DNA of 64,000 nucleotides from contig SMSO01000032.1 in assembly GCA_004764695.1 (NCBI GenBank), positions 5,910,668 through 5,974,667 of the forward strand. Direction: 5' to 3'. Positions 35,785 through 44,556 of the stretch are shown here, piece by piece. This stretch comes from Schizochytrium sp. TIO01 (taxonomy: Eukaryota > Sar > Bigyra > Thraustochytrida > Thraustochytriidae). The notes under the pieces are model-generated. The model was not told where the DNA came from and did no database searches. It was given only the letters and a program-made list of their open reading frames with translations. How positions within the stretch are numbered: the stretch's first letter is position 1; every line of letters starts with the position of its first letter. Both the position numbers and the translations under genes were made by a program.

Positions 35785-36339
35785 ATGAGCATTGGTGCAT
35801 GCATTGACGACCTCTATGAATACGTTGATAATCACAAGACGCAAACGCTGCTTAATTATCGCAAAAGCCTCGATGCTATCGATCGCGAGGATTGCTACAA
35901 GCCCTTTACCCGTACACTTATCATTCGCGTCGTGTACCTGATCCTGGGACTTGATGTCCCAGACCTCATTGCGTGTGTTCCCGACAACATGGAACTTGTG
36001 GATCAACTGAGGTCCGAGTGGGAGGAGGCTCTTACAAAGGAGTACTGCAAGAATCTCAGAAATAAAAAGCAGGATCTTATTGAAGAGTTCGATGTGGAGT
36101 GCATGGAGTCCGTTATCGCAACTTTCGGTCTTTATAAGTCTAGGAATATTCAGCAGGAGGCTTTTGACATCCCAGAGGACTACTGCCCCGGTTGTGACGA
36201 GGTGGAGTATGGATGTTGCTGCGACAGGTGTGACGTGTGTAATGCGATTAACCCGGAGGGCAGCCGTCACCAGTACTGTGAAAAGGACTGCAAGGACTAT
36301 ATCTTGTATTCAGAAGACAAGCTTGTCTACCATGATTAA
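35785..36339 (+). CDS. Cys-rich zinc-binding-like protein, family 3 member 1
   Basis: 184 aa, ATG at 35785. Founding-type member of a three-gene tandem family (with 37152 and 38528). The N-terminal part is helical with DAIDREDCYKPFTR..RVVYLIL and NMELVDQLRSEWEEAL shared with the others. The C-terminus holds a probable zinc-binding cluster: CPGC, CCCDRCDVC, then INPEGSRHQYCEKDC, i.e. CxxC, several cysteines, HxxxC, xxxC. It lacks the acidic SSETDEDSDEED insert of its paralogues and is 70 aa shorter. A protein-protein or nucleic-acid-binding role is inferred from the zinc cluster only. Confidence 0.72.
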   Translation: MSIGACIDDLYEYVDNHKTQTLLNYRKSLDAIDREDCYKPFTRTLIIRVVYLILGLDVPDLIACVPDNMELVDQLRSEWEEALTKEYCKNLRNKKQDLIEEFDVECMESVIATFGLYKSRNIQQEAFDIPEDYCPGCDEVEYGCCCDRCDVCNAINPEGSRHQYCEKDCKDYILYSEDKLVYHD

Positions 36340-36467
36340 AGTAAATACCACAATTCATAATTAATTACATCTTTTATCATTAAGACACACCCAACCAACT
36401 CATCTCTCCTTCTCATTGTTCTCCTTGTTCCCCTTCGTATTATTATCCTTCTTCTTCTAAGTAATTG

Positions 36468-36503
<36 letters not shown>
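36468..36503. repeat. AAT trinucleotide microsatellite
   Basis: About 12 AAT/TAA units; a shorter relic occurs at about 38040 and 39383 in the paralogous flanks. Confidence 0.9.
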
Positions 36504-36506
<3 letters not shown>

Positions 36507-36544
36507 AAACAAAGGGTCAAGTAATCATAAAAGATTCATTGCAA

Positions 36545-36785
36545 ACTAGTGAAGTTCTTCCAGAGCAGTTCTTCCAGTGCAGTTCTTCCAGTGCAGCTCT
36601 TCCAGTGCAGTTTTCCAGAGCAGTTCTTCCAGTGCAGTTCTTCCAGTGCAGTTTTCCAGAGCAAAGATTCCAGAGCAGTTTTCCCGAGCAGTTTTCCAGA
36701 GCAAAGATTCCAGAGCAAAGATTCCAGAGCAGTTTTCCCGAGCAGTTTTCCAGAGCAAAGATTCCAGCGCAGTTCTTTCAACACA
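36545..36785. repeat. TTCCAG(A/T)GCA array
   Basis: Roughly 16 units of 14-15 bp (GTTCTTCCAGTGCA, GTTTTCCAGAGCA, AAGATTCCAGAGC). The duplicated flank at 38092-38160 retains only about four units, so the array expands or contracts rapidly. Confidence 0.9.
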
Positions 36786-37024
36786 CCTGATAGAAAAAAA
36801 ATGCGTGATTGCCTGAGTAACCGTTCATGGTTGATTGAGGAATTCAATAGCGAATGACTAGGCGTTCAAACTTGATTTACCCGAATGTTTCCAAAGTGTT
36901 CCTAAGCCATTCTAGAAGACTCGGTTAAATACAAACCACCAATTCTGTTTACTAATATGATACTATGATGTAAATAGTAGCTAGTATGATAGTGTGTGAT
37001 ACCTAACACAGCGTCTCTGATTGG

Positions 37025-37072
37025 CAAAACCAAAACCAAAACCAAAACCAAAACCAAAACCAAAACCAAAAC
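37025..37072 (+). promoter_or_regulatory. (CAAAAC)8 expansion of the upstream motif
   Basis: Eight perfect CAAAAC hexamers, 79 bp upstream of ATG 37152. It looks like the AAAACCAAAAC motif expanded into a microsatellite. Confidence 0.65.
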
Positions 37073-37151
37073 CAGCCAGCGAGAGTAAGTGAAGCAAACC
37101 AACTAGCAAGTAACCTTCTCACGACCACCACTTCCTATCCATTCAAGAAAA

Positions 37152-37928
37152 ATGTTCATGATCGGATTATTCGTTCAGGCGATCATAGGCTATGTTGCGA
37201 GAAACGACATGCAAGTGCTGCGCCACTACTACGATAGCCTCCATCCCAGTGACCGTGAAAATTGGATCAAGCCCTTCTCAAGATCGTTTTTCGCCCGGAT
37301 CGTGTACATGATCTTGAGACTCCCCGTTCCACCCGAAATTGAACAGGAGAACCACAATATGGAACTTGCGGAACAGTTTAAGTCTGAGTGGGAAGGAGTT
37401 TTTAACCAAGTATTTCCTATGGGTCTCAATGGGCTCAATACGGAGAAAGTGAAAGCTACACTTCTCCATGAGTTAGCTCAAGAAGAGCCTTACCTTGTTG
37501 AAGAAGATGGATCGTCCTCTGAAACCGATGAGGATTCGGACGAAGAGGATTCGGACGAAGAGGATTCGGACGAAGAGGAATACCAGCAGTTTGACATTGA
37601 ATCTACCAAATTGGGTGACATTGAATTTACCCAATGGTGTGACAATGACACCTTCGACGAGGTAATCATTCGCTCATTTCAGTTCACCGGCAAACAACAC
37701 ATCGAGGGTTTTGCGAATTGCATGTTTGTTGAAGTATTTCGTATAATTCGCGGCATGCCAGCCTTCTCCTGTCCCGGGTGTGCCCTTCCTAATGAAAATT
37801 GCGTATGTGAACATTGCGAAGGGTGCTATGTCATTAACCCCAAGGGCATGCGTCACATCTTATGCTCTCCTCAATGCCCCAAGATGGAACAGTACACGCA
37901 AGGCCAGGTCCACTACAACGACAATTAA
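37152..37928 (+). CDS. Cys-rich zinc-binding-like protein, family 3 member 2
   Basis: 258 aa, ATG at 37152. Helical N-terminal domain (VQAIIGYVARNDMQVL, SFFARIVYMILRLPVPPE, NMELAEQFKSEWEG), then an acidic linker made of SDEED repeats (nt 37500-37580). A second helical part (SFQFTGKQHIEGFANCMFVE) is followed by a C-terminal cysteine cluster CPGCALPNENCVCEHCEGC with INPKGMRHILC and QCPK. Cys/His spacing suggests one or two zinc ions. Nearly identical to the next gene; the two coding regions and flanks are a tandem segmental duplication with a start-to-start period of 1376 bp. Function unknown. Confidence 0.78.
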   Translation: MFMIGLFVQAIIGYVARNDMQVLRHYYDSLHPSDRENWIKPFSRSFFARIVYMILRLPVPPEIEQENHNMELAEQFKSEWEGVFNQVFPMGLNGLNTEKVKATLLHELAQEEPYLVEEDGSSSETDEDSDEEDSDEEDSDEEEYQQFDIESTKLGDIEFTQWCDNDTFDEVIIRSFQFTGKQHIEGFANCMFVEVFRIIRGMPAFSCPGCALPNENCVCEHCEGCYVINPKGMRHILCSPQCPKMEQYTQGQVHYNDN

Positions 37929-38091
37929 ATCATTTCTTTTTAAAAACTAAAGAACATTTTACTCAAACGTAGTATTTAAGACTTCTTCTTATTCATCCTT
38001 CTTCTTCTTCTTCTTATTCGTCCTTCTTCAGTATTAAGTAATAATAATAAACAAAGGGCCAAACAATAAAAAAAAGAATCATTGCAAACTA

Positions 38092-38160
38092 GTGCAGTTC
38101 TTCCAGTGCAGTGTTCCAGTGCAGTTCTTCCAGAGAAGTTCTTCCAGAACACCTGTTAGA
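38092..38160. repeat. Short TTCCAGTGCA array
   Basis: Four units; contracted counterpart of the 36545-36785 array. The rest of 37929-38527 is the duplicated flank with TTC microsatellite and no gene. Confidence 0.85.
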
Positions 38161-38388
38161 AAAAATGCATGATTACCTGAGTAACCGTCCCTGGTTGATT
38201 GAGGAATTCAATAGCGAGTGACTAGGCGTTCAAACTTGATTTCCCCGAATGTTTCCAGAGTGTTCCTAAGTCACTCTAGAAGACTCGGCTAAATACAAAC
38301 CACCAATACTGTTTACTAATATGATGCTATGATGTAAATAGTAGTTAGTATGTTAGTGTGTTTTACCTAACACAGCGTCTCTGATTGG

Positions 38389-38430
38389 CAAAACCAAAAC
38401 CAAAACCAAAACCAAAACCAAAACCAAAAC
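38389..38430 (+). promoter_or_regulatory. (CAAAAC)7 expansion of the upstream motif
   Basis: Seven perfect hexamers, 97 bp upstream of ATG 38528; one unit fewer than in the sister flank. Confidence 0.65.
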
Positions 38431-38527
38431 CCAACCAGCCTGCCAGCTAGCGAGAGAGAGTAAGTGAAGCAAGCCAACTAGCAAGTAAGATTTTTTACGA
38501 CCACTACCTACCTATCCATTCAAGAAA

Positions 38528-39295
38528 ATGATCATGATCGGGGTATTCGTTCAGGCGATCATATACTATGTTGCGAGAAACGACATGCCAGCGCTGCGTC
38601 GCTACTACGATAGCATCGATCCCAGTGACCGTGAATTTTGGATCAAGCCCTTCACAAGATCGTTTTTCGCCCGGGTCCTGTACACGATCTTGAAACTCCC
38701 CGTTCCACCCGAAATTGAACAGGAGAACCACAATATGGAACTCGTGGAACAGTTCAAGTCTGACTGGGAAGGAATTTTTAACCAAGTATTCCCTGTGGGT
38801 CTTAATGGGCTCAATACGGAGAAAGTGAAAGCTACACTTCTCCATGAGTTAGCTCAAGAAGAGCCTTACCTTGATGACGAAGGTGGATCGTCCTCTGAAA
38901 CCGATGAGGATTCGGGAGAGGAGGATTCGGACGAAGAGGATTCGGACGAAGAGGAAAAGGACGAAGAGGAAAACCAGGAGCTTGAAGTTGAATTTAACAA
39001 TTGGGGTGACAATGACACCTTCCAGGAAGTACTCATTTGCGCATTTCAGTTCACCGGCAAACAACACATCGAGGCTTTTACACAATCCATGTTTGTTGAA
39101 GTATTTCGTATAATTCGCGGCATTCCGGGCTACTCCTGTGCCGGGTGTACCCTTCATAAGGAAAATTGCGTATGTGAACTTTGCGAAGGGTGCCGTTGCA
39201 TTAACCCCAAGGGCATGCGTCACATCTTATGCTCTTCTCAATGCCCCAAGAAGGAACAGTACACGCAAGGCCAGGTCCACTACAACGACAATTAA
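38528..39295 (+). CDS. Cys-rich zinc-binding-like protein, family 3 member 3
   Basis: 255 aa, ATG at 38528. Recent duplicate of 37152-37928. The acidic linker is rearranged (extra DEEEKDEEE), a segment around TKLGDIEF is lost, and the zinc cluster differs (CAGCTLHKENCVCELCEGC, CINPKGMRHILC), gaining one cysteine in place of a valine. The last ~20 residues and the 3' flank through CAAACGTAGT are identical to member 2. Such a pattern, with an intact frame and changes concentrated in the linker and zinc cluster, suggests selection on a binding surface (inference). Confidence 0.78.
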   Translation: MIMIGVFVQAIIYYVARNDMPALRRYYDSIDPSDREFWIKPFTRSFFARVLYTILKLPVPPEIEQENHNMELVEQFKSDWEGIFNQVFPVGLNGLNTEKVKATLLHELAQEEPYLDDEGGSSSETDEDSGEEDSDEEDSDEEEKDEEENQELEVEFNNWGDNDTFQEVLICAFQFTGKQHIEAFTQSMFVEVFRIIRGIPGYSCAGCTLHKENCVCELCEGCRCINPKGMRHILCSSQCPKKEQYTQGQVHYNDN

Positions 39296-39566
39296 ATCAT
39301 TTCTTTTTAAAAACTAAAGAACATTTTACTCAAACGTAGTAGTTAAGACTTCTTCTTCTTCTTCTTCTTCTTCACTATTAAGTAATAATAATAATAAACA
39401 AAGGGCCAAACAATCAAAGCTCCTAATAAGAGTGCAAGGTTTACAGTCGTTGATCGCAGATGCTAGAGTCCAAAACTCACCAAGACAAACAGGGCGATTT
39501 ACTAGACTGGTATGTAGTGAATACTATAAGAAATCAGATTGACTCTAAAATGATATTAAATATTTA

Positions 39567-39956
39567 TCAAGTACTTTGTGATAGAGGAACCCAGACCCGT
39601 TCAACGTATTCATTCAATGCATCAAGCGCGCCTTGCCTTGTATGAAGCGATGTTGGGAGTTTACCCGTATTTCCCCACCTCATCAGCTCACCGTCGACAA
39701 TCTCCTTCAACTTCTGAGGAGGCCGGGCGCGGCGAAGGTAAAGCAAACCAAAGACGCAGTCTAAGTCCTTATTCCTTGTGAAAAAATCAACCATTTTCCA
39801 AAGCCTAAGAAGCCGGTGGTGAGTCACCGAATGCGGCGAAGGTAGCTGGAAGTGAACGCGCTTCTTGGTGATTTTCGGAGCAGTAGCCAAAGCTGAGTGC
39901 TTTTTCAAGATGGACTTGACCATTTTTTGCGGCGGTCTGCGTCCAACAACAGCCAT
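39567..39956 (-). CDS. Small basic protein with PP1-docking SILK and RVxF motifs
   Basis: 129 aa, ATG at 39956. The N-terminal third contains KSILKK (about 14-19) and, 12 residues later, KKRVHFQLP (about 31-39). These match the SILK and RVxF docking motifs by which regulatory subunits bind protein phosphatase 1, in the usual order (SILK before RVxF). The rest is helical (HHRLLRLWKMVDFFTRNKDL; ALDALNEYVERVW), with no catalytic motif. A viral PP1-targeting subunit is therefore a reasonable hypothesis. Its upstream motif (GGCAAAACCGAAAC) lies inside the 3' coding end of the preceding gene. Confidence 0.65.
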   Translation of the reverse strand: MAVVGRRPPQKMVKSILKKHSALATAPKITKKRVHFQLPSPHSVTHHRLLRLWKMVDFFTRNKDLDCVFGLLYLRRARPPQKLKEIVDGELMRWGNTGKLPTSLHTRQGALDALNEYVERVWVPLSQST

Positions 39957-39990
39957 GATGAATGAATGAATGAATGAATGAATGAATACT
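39957..39990. repeat. TGAA tetranucleotide microsatellite
   Basis: About seven GAAT/TGAA units immediately upstream of ATG 39956, so it would lie in the 5' leader. Confidence 0.85.
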
Positions 39991-40000
39991 GGATACTTAC

Positions 40001-41056
40001 TTAATTACTTTCGTGAACGAGAGAGTTTGGCGTTTCGGTTTTGCCGCCATTATCACCACCTTTCAACCAGCGCGGGTGGGATAGGATAATCTCCATGTAA
40101 AGATCATGCATAGCGTGTGATAACTGAACACTAAGGTGATCTAGAAGAGAACACAGAGGAACGTCACCATAAAAGGCAGTACTAGAAGAACCGGTACACT
40201 TAGTGGTAGAAGAGACCTTTACCCTCGTCAAGAACAGTTCAAACGCAAGCGCCGTGTGGATAGTGTAATTCATAGCAAATCGATCAAGGTATTCGCTACG
40301 CGTCTCCAGGTACGAGCGGTAGGTGTTCGCATAAAGGAGCATCGGAGGTAGCGCCCGTAAGCCCGAGATGACTTGATTGGCGCGCATGGCCGATTCATTT
40401 CGGAGTGAGTCACGGAGAGTTGCAGCAAGACCATTCCCAGAGGATTCCAGAGAAATTCCAGGAACAAACCCTTCCTCTAGATCGGTTGTGCGGAACCATT
40501 CATTGTAGAAACTGTCACCTTCTTCAAGAGCACCTGAGAGCAACGCACTCGAAAGCTCAGCGGCTTCGAACCGAGGCGCAGGGGGAAGTTTCCGGGAAAG
40601 TTCGTAATCGCTCGTTCGCAGAGTCATTTGGAGGAAGATCTGCGGGTGTAAATGCTGGTCGTCAATCGTAGAGTCACCGCAACCCTCCATGCAGAATTTC
40701 AGGAACTCAATCACGATGTTGTTTACACCCGTTTCTCGGATCCAGTTCTCCAGGAACGAATGGTCTTCAGCACCGTTCTGAACAGTCACCAAGGGCCACT
40801 CGTAATCACTAGCATCATCGATAGCACCAATGCTAGTGTCTAGCGGTTCAAGGAAGGGAAACTCATCTTCGGCAGCCTTCGCCACCCTCGGCTTCTTCTT
40901 TTGCAGAACTTGCTGACCTTCATCAGACCCAGGCGCAACCCGCTTTGAAGACCTCCTATGAAAGTGACGCGAGAACCTCTCTGACTCACGCGCATCACCA
41001 TGGCTACGCCTACGCATACTCAACGCGCTGGCAGAGCTCAACATACCTAGCAGCAT
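40001..41056 (-). CDS. Hypothetical protein, basic N-terminus plus helical domain
   Basis: The open frame starts at GTG 41080. ATG 41056 (MLLGMLSSASALS) is the first plausible start and gives 351 aa; ATG 41017 is another. If 41056 is used, the first ~13 residues are weakly hydrophobic, then strongly basic (MRRRSHGDAR, FHRRSSKRV, LQKKKPRVAK). A genuine signal peptide is doubtful and a nuclear signal likelier. The remaining ~270 residues are helical (NNIVIEFLKFCMEGC; AMNYTIHTALAFELFL; HAMHDLYMEIILSHPRW). Same architecture as the other orphans. The last codons overlap the upstream motif of the next gene. Confidence 0.65.
   Translation of the reverse strand: MLLGMLSSASALSMRRRSHGDARESERFSRHFHRRSSKRVAPGSDEGQQVLQKKKPRVAKAAEDEFPFLEPLDTSIGAIDDASDYEWPLVTVQNGAEDHSFLENWIRETGVNNIVIEFLKFCMEGCGDSTIDDQHLHPQIFLQMTLRTSDYELSRKLPPAPRFEAAELSSALLSGALEEGDSFYNEWFRTTDLEEGFVPGISLESSGNGLAATLRDSLRNESAMRANQVISGLRALPPMLLYANTYRSYLETRSEYLDRFAMNYTIHTALAFELFLTRVKVSSTTKCTGSSSTAFYGDVPLCSLLDHLSVQLSHAMHDLYMEIILSHPRWLKGGDNGGKTETPNSLVHESN
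40032..40045 (-). promoter_or_regulatory. Motif GGCAAAACCGAAAC inside a coding 3' end
   Basis: 76 bp upstream of ATG 39956 and inside the last codons (GGKTET) of the gene at 40001. Confidence 0.45.
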
Positions 41057-41199
41057 ACAACAGAACAAGCTCACTTGCACTGCCCGAGTGATAAGGTTTT
41101 ACCAGCATTCACTTGCGCCGAGCCTAAAGTGCGTAACTTAGGGACCCCCACATTAGTCTTCTGGAAACATGCATATTAAAACTTGTAGTATTCTGATAA

Positions 41200-41482
41200 T
41201 CACAAATTACCCTGGGTACCTACCCTCGGGTGCCGCCATTTTGAGGATTCCTTGATAGGAGGTAATATGGCGGGGGTAGAATAAACATGCGATTTTAGGT
41301 TCGGGGAAACTAAAAATTCAAATTCTCAACCCAAAACTCCGACTCCCCCATAGTAAAGTGACTTTTCTCCGCAGAAAATCTAGATAGTGACCCTTGCACA
41401 AAAAAAATAGGTATCGCTTTTATCGCTTTTATCGCTTTTATCGCTTTTATCGCTTTTATCGCTTTTATTCGGGGGGTATCGT
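41200..41482 (-). repeat. Dispersed repeat, type B copy 2
   Basis: Minus-strand copy with six GCGATAAAA units (the most in the window), then GAGAAAAGTCACTTTAC, GGTTGAGAATTTGAATTTT, TTTATTCTACCCCCGCCAT and the extended GGCACCCGAGGGTAGGTACC part. It starts 168 bp 3' of the gene at 41650. The rest of 41057-41649 holds a TTA microsatellite (about 41605-41641). Confidence 0.9.
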
Positions 41483-41649
41483 AAAGTTTTAGATGACGGA
41501 AGATTAAATAGTTTACCCGATGGTAGTTATAGTTTCACCGACATTACCTAATCACTATCAAGCTCTAGCAACTACTCTCTTCCCTCTATTCATTATCATT
41601 ATCATTATTATTATCATTATTATTATTATTATTATTATTATTAGTTTAG

Positions 41650-41904
41650 TTATTTAATAGTAGTAGTATTATGCATAGTTCTGGTAGTAGTGGATTTGAG
41701 TAGACTCTCACAGTGTTCGATATCATTAGTGGTACTAGCAGTGATAAAGGCCATATCAGTGCGCAACATGCTCAGGTCGCGTGACCGGAAGCTTGTATCT
41801 GGTTTCTTCTGTCTGTTATGATTCTCTTGAAAGATGAACCTGAAGATGCTATCAAGCTCGTCATCAAAGCTGTGTTCTGACTTAGCCTGCTCTGTGCTAG
41901 TCAT
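41650..41904 (-). CDS. Small hypothetical protein, 84 aa
   Basis: The frame is open from GTG 41973, but those first codons are the AAAACCAAAACGCAAACC motif itself. ATG 41904 (MTSTEQAKSEH) is therefore the start. The protein is acidic then basic/Thr-rich (TTTRTMHNTTTIK), probably small and helical (FDDELDSIFRFIF). Not recognised. Confidence 0.5.
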   Translation of the reverse strand: MTSTEQAKSEHSFDDELDSIFRFIFQENHNRQKKPDTSFRSRDLSMLRTDMAFITASTTNDIEHCESLLKSTTTRTMHNTTTIK

Positions 41905-41957
41905 CTTGATCAAGAGCTCTTGATATGATATTTCTTGGTCAATTGGTTTAGGTTTGC

Positions 41958-41971
41958 GTTTTGGTTTTACC
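41958..41971 (-). promoter_or_regulatory. Upstream motif GGTAAAACCAAAAC
   Basis: 54 bp upstream of ATG 41904, followed by GCAAACCTAAACC. Confidence 0.55.
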
Positions 41972-42179
41972 ACATTGACTCAGCGGAGGAAAAAGGGAAA
42001 AAGGTAATAAAAAAATAAATACAACTAAGGAATCGAAAACCCGATCTCTAACAATTACTACAGTTATATAATGAAAACACACCACTGTAATAACCATTCA
42101 TCAATGTTCCCCGTGTTCCCCATATATTTGACACCTAAGCTAACCATATTCCCTCTTACACAATTCAAGTTTTTAATCA

Positions 42180-42199
42180 AACTAATAATAAATTAATTA

Positions 42200-42238
<39 letters not shown>

Positions 42239-42661
42239 TAGAGAGAAAGAGAAAGAGAAAGAGAGAGAGAGAGAGAGGAGGAGTTGCTGGGGCTTGTTGC
42301 TATGAACCCTTGACCCGGGGGTTGCTATCAATTGCACATAAGACTATATGCTGCCTACCTTCTTCCAGAACTTCATTCAATATAATACTTAACAAATAAA
42401 TAAAATAAAATAAAATAAAATAAATAATAATAATAATAATAATAATAATATGAGAGAAAGAGAGAGAGAGAGAGAAGAGTAGTTGCTAGGGCTTGTTGCT
42501 CAGGCTTGTTGCTCAGGCTTGTTGCCCAGGCTTGTTGCTATGAACCCTTGACCCGGGGGTTGCTATCAATTGCACATAAGACTATATGCTGCCTACCTTC
42601 TTCCAGAACTTCATTCAATATAATACTTAACAAATAAATAAAATAAAATAAAATAAAATAA

Positions 42662-42701
<40 letters not shown>

Positions 42702-42780
42702 TGAGAGAAAGAGAGAGAGAAGAGTAGTTGCTAGGGCCTGTTACGTGGGATCGTTGCTACCCTCTTCCATAACCTCATTC
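42180..42780. repeat. Three-unit AAT/GA microsatellite-spacer array (direct)
   Basis: Three units, each an AAT run, a GAGAGA run, GTTGCTAGGGCTTGTTGC and, in the first two, AACCCTTGACCCGGGGGTTG, ATCAATTGCACATAAGAC and an AAATA run. The reverse complement occurs as three units at 46700-47190. The rest of 41905-42180 is AT-rich with no gene seen. Confidence 0.9.
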
Positions 42781-42804
42781 AATAAATTCAATAACAATAG
42801 ATAG

Positions 42805-43773
42805 TTACTTATTATGATTGATAGCATCACCACTAACAAAAGGCTGAAAACTCCGACAGAGCTCCTTCCAACTAGCGCTTCCAGGAGTCGGGCATTCGTG
42901 GCATAAGGCCGAGCCATACTCAACACGTGTACGGAAATTAAACATTGACCGAGGGAACCATTCAAGTGGATCCTTGAAAGTGCAATCATCCAGAATCCAG
43001 GAACTCACCGACAGGGAACGAATGGCAGCCTGTCGCAAGGAACATTGCAAGGCACCCGCATAAAGCGTCAGCTCATCGGCAAAGGATGCTTGATGGCCAT
43101 ACAACCTTAGGCGTCCCACAAAGCGTTTACCCCACTCATGTTCTAGAATACCATCTATCAAGTTGCTCAAATGAACCTTTAAAAGATACTCATACCGACG
43201 AATAACATCATCAGCAGTAGTACGCTGAGTGAAGCGTAGGGATAGTTCCAGCTCAACATCACCCAGAGAGTTGCCATACTCTGCACCCGCCGTGCGTCGA
43301 GTCACGCGACGGCTAGGGCGGACGGCCCACTGCAGAGAACGCCTCAAAGCATCGATAGAAAAAACCTTATCCACAAACATAGCGTGAGCACCAGCAGGAA
43401 GCCGATCCCCAAAATCAGTTCCGGAGTCATCTCCTTCCCCTTCCTCGCCCACCAACTCAGGAACCAATCCGAACGCTGAAGACAAATTCGGTCTTAACAC
43501 ACACTCACGGAAACCATCAAACAACGACTTGTCCCAAATCGATAGGTGTTTCTCCATCACTAGTTTGAACTCAGTAAAGGCAACACTAATTGCATCATGA
43601 TATGATAGTATTTCAGAAAGCGATTCTAAACCAATATACCTGATGATGTAAAGCAAATTCCCGATATCAGTATGACTGAATCCGCTACGCTGATCGAGAT
43701 TAGACCCAAGAACATTCTGGAAACTATGAATGAAAAACAACAGTTGCTGCTCAACCTTAGCGTCTACCACCAT
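42805..43773 (-). CDS. Hypothetical protein, 322 aa
   Basis: ATG at 43773, one codon inside a GTG-started frame. Helical N-terminal part (LLFFIHSFQNVLGSNL; LLYIIRYIGLESLSEIL), an acidic linker (EEGEGDDSGTDFGDR), a basic segment (RPSRRVTRRTAG) and a helical C-terminal part (YEYLLKVHLSNLIDGILEHE). It ends in a short Cys-containing tail. AGCAAAACCCTAAT lies 41 bp upstream. No known domain; grouped with the local orphans by architecture. Confidence 0.68.
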   Translation of the reverse strand: MVVDAKVEQQLLFFIHSFQNVLGSNLDQRSGFSHTDIGNLLYIIRYIGLESLSEILSYHDAISVAFTEFKLVMEKHLSIWDKSLFDGFRECVLRPNLSSAFGLVPELVGEEGEGDDSGTDFGDRLPAGAHAMFVDKVFSIDALRRSLQWAVRPSRRVTRRTAGAEYGNSLGDVELELSLRFTQRTTADDVIRRYEYLLKVHLSNLIDGILEHEWGKRFVGRLRLYGHQASFADELTLYAGALQCSLRQAAIRSLSVSSWILDDCTFKDPLEWFPRSMFNFRTRVEYGSALCHECPTPGSASWKELCRSFQPFVSGDAINHNK

Positions 43774-43813
43774 CACGACTCACCACAAGCATCCATAAAA
43801 CAGCTCTACCCCA

Positions 43814-43827
43814 ATTAGGGTTTTGCT
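43814..43827 (-). promoter_or_regulatory. Upstream motif AGCAAAACCCTAAT
   Basis: Intermediate between the two main motif forms, 41 bp upstream of ATG 43773. Confidence 0.55.
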
Positions 43828-43907
43828 TCAAGATTCTTCCTTTTATTTCTTTCTGTAATATTATAATTTTATTTATTTAGTTTTTAATTGATACTGCTAC
43901 CATTTAT

Positions 43908-44390
43908 TCAGTATGGAACGCGCAAACGATCGTCAACATAGGCCGTAAACAGGCTATCTTCCAACAGCATTTCCGGACGAATACCAGCATAGTGGCACTG
44001 CATAACCGTCCACACAGACAAATCATGCAAGTACTTCTGCCCAACCAGCATAAGATTGTTCCAGGAACAAGCCGCGATGCGCCGCAGCTGACCGTCCTTA
44101 AGATAACCAATCGATAACGGCACGGCAGCAGTCGAAATACCACGAGCAACACGCCCCTGGCACTCATCAAGAACACTGGCTGTGAATCCAGCAGGTACCA
44201 ACATTGCACCCTTTAATTCAGGACCCATCAGCCGACGGAAAGCACGAGTAAGCTCAGCATAGTAACCTTCTACCTTCTCCTATAGCAACGATCTATGCTC
44301 TGCAGTATGATTAACACGACTATCACCCAATCGAACCTTCTTCATTCGATCACTCACATCATCATTGCTACACTCGCGTTCACGCTTCAT
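43908..44390 (-). pseudogene. Hypothetical gene interrupted by one in-frame TAG
   Basis: From ATG 44390 the minus strand reads a basic, soluble N-terminus (MKRERECSNDD, RMKKVRLGDS), reaches a TAG at 44280-44282 after about 36 codons, then continues open in the same frame for 124 more codons to the stop at 43908. The downstream part alone could start at ATG 44228 (106 aa). The upstream motif AACAAACCCAAAAC (44437-44450) is correctly placed for the 44390 start, which supports one original gene. Either the gene is inactivated, the stop is read through, or the assembly has an error. Not recognised as a family. Confidence 0.55.
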
Positions 44391-44436
44391 GATCACACTT
44401 ACAAGATAATTACTTTGGATAAATCACCGCTCAGGA

Positions 44437-44471
44437 GTTTTGGGTTTGTTGAACACCAGCAAACCCGAAAC
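44437..44471. promoter_or_regulatory. Divergent pair of upstream motifs
   Basis: AACAAACCCAAAAC on the minus strand (44437-44450) serves the interrupted gene at 44390. AGCAAACCCGAAAC on the plus strand (44458-44471) serves the gene at 44557. The motif is thus strand-specific and matches each gene's direction. Confidence 0.6.
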
Positions 44472-44556
44472 TAGACCCACCACCACGATCAAACACTAGC
44501 TCAAGACAAACACTACAACTACAACTACAACCCACTACCCCCATTACATCACCACC

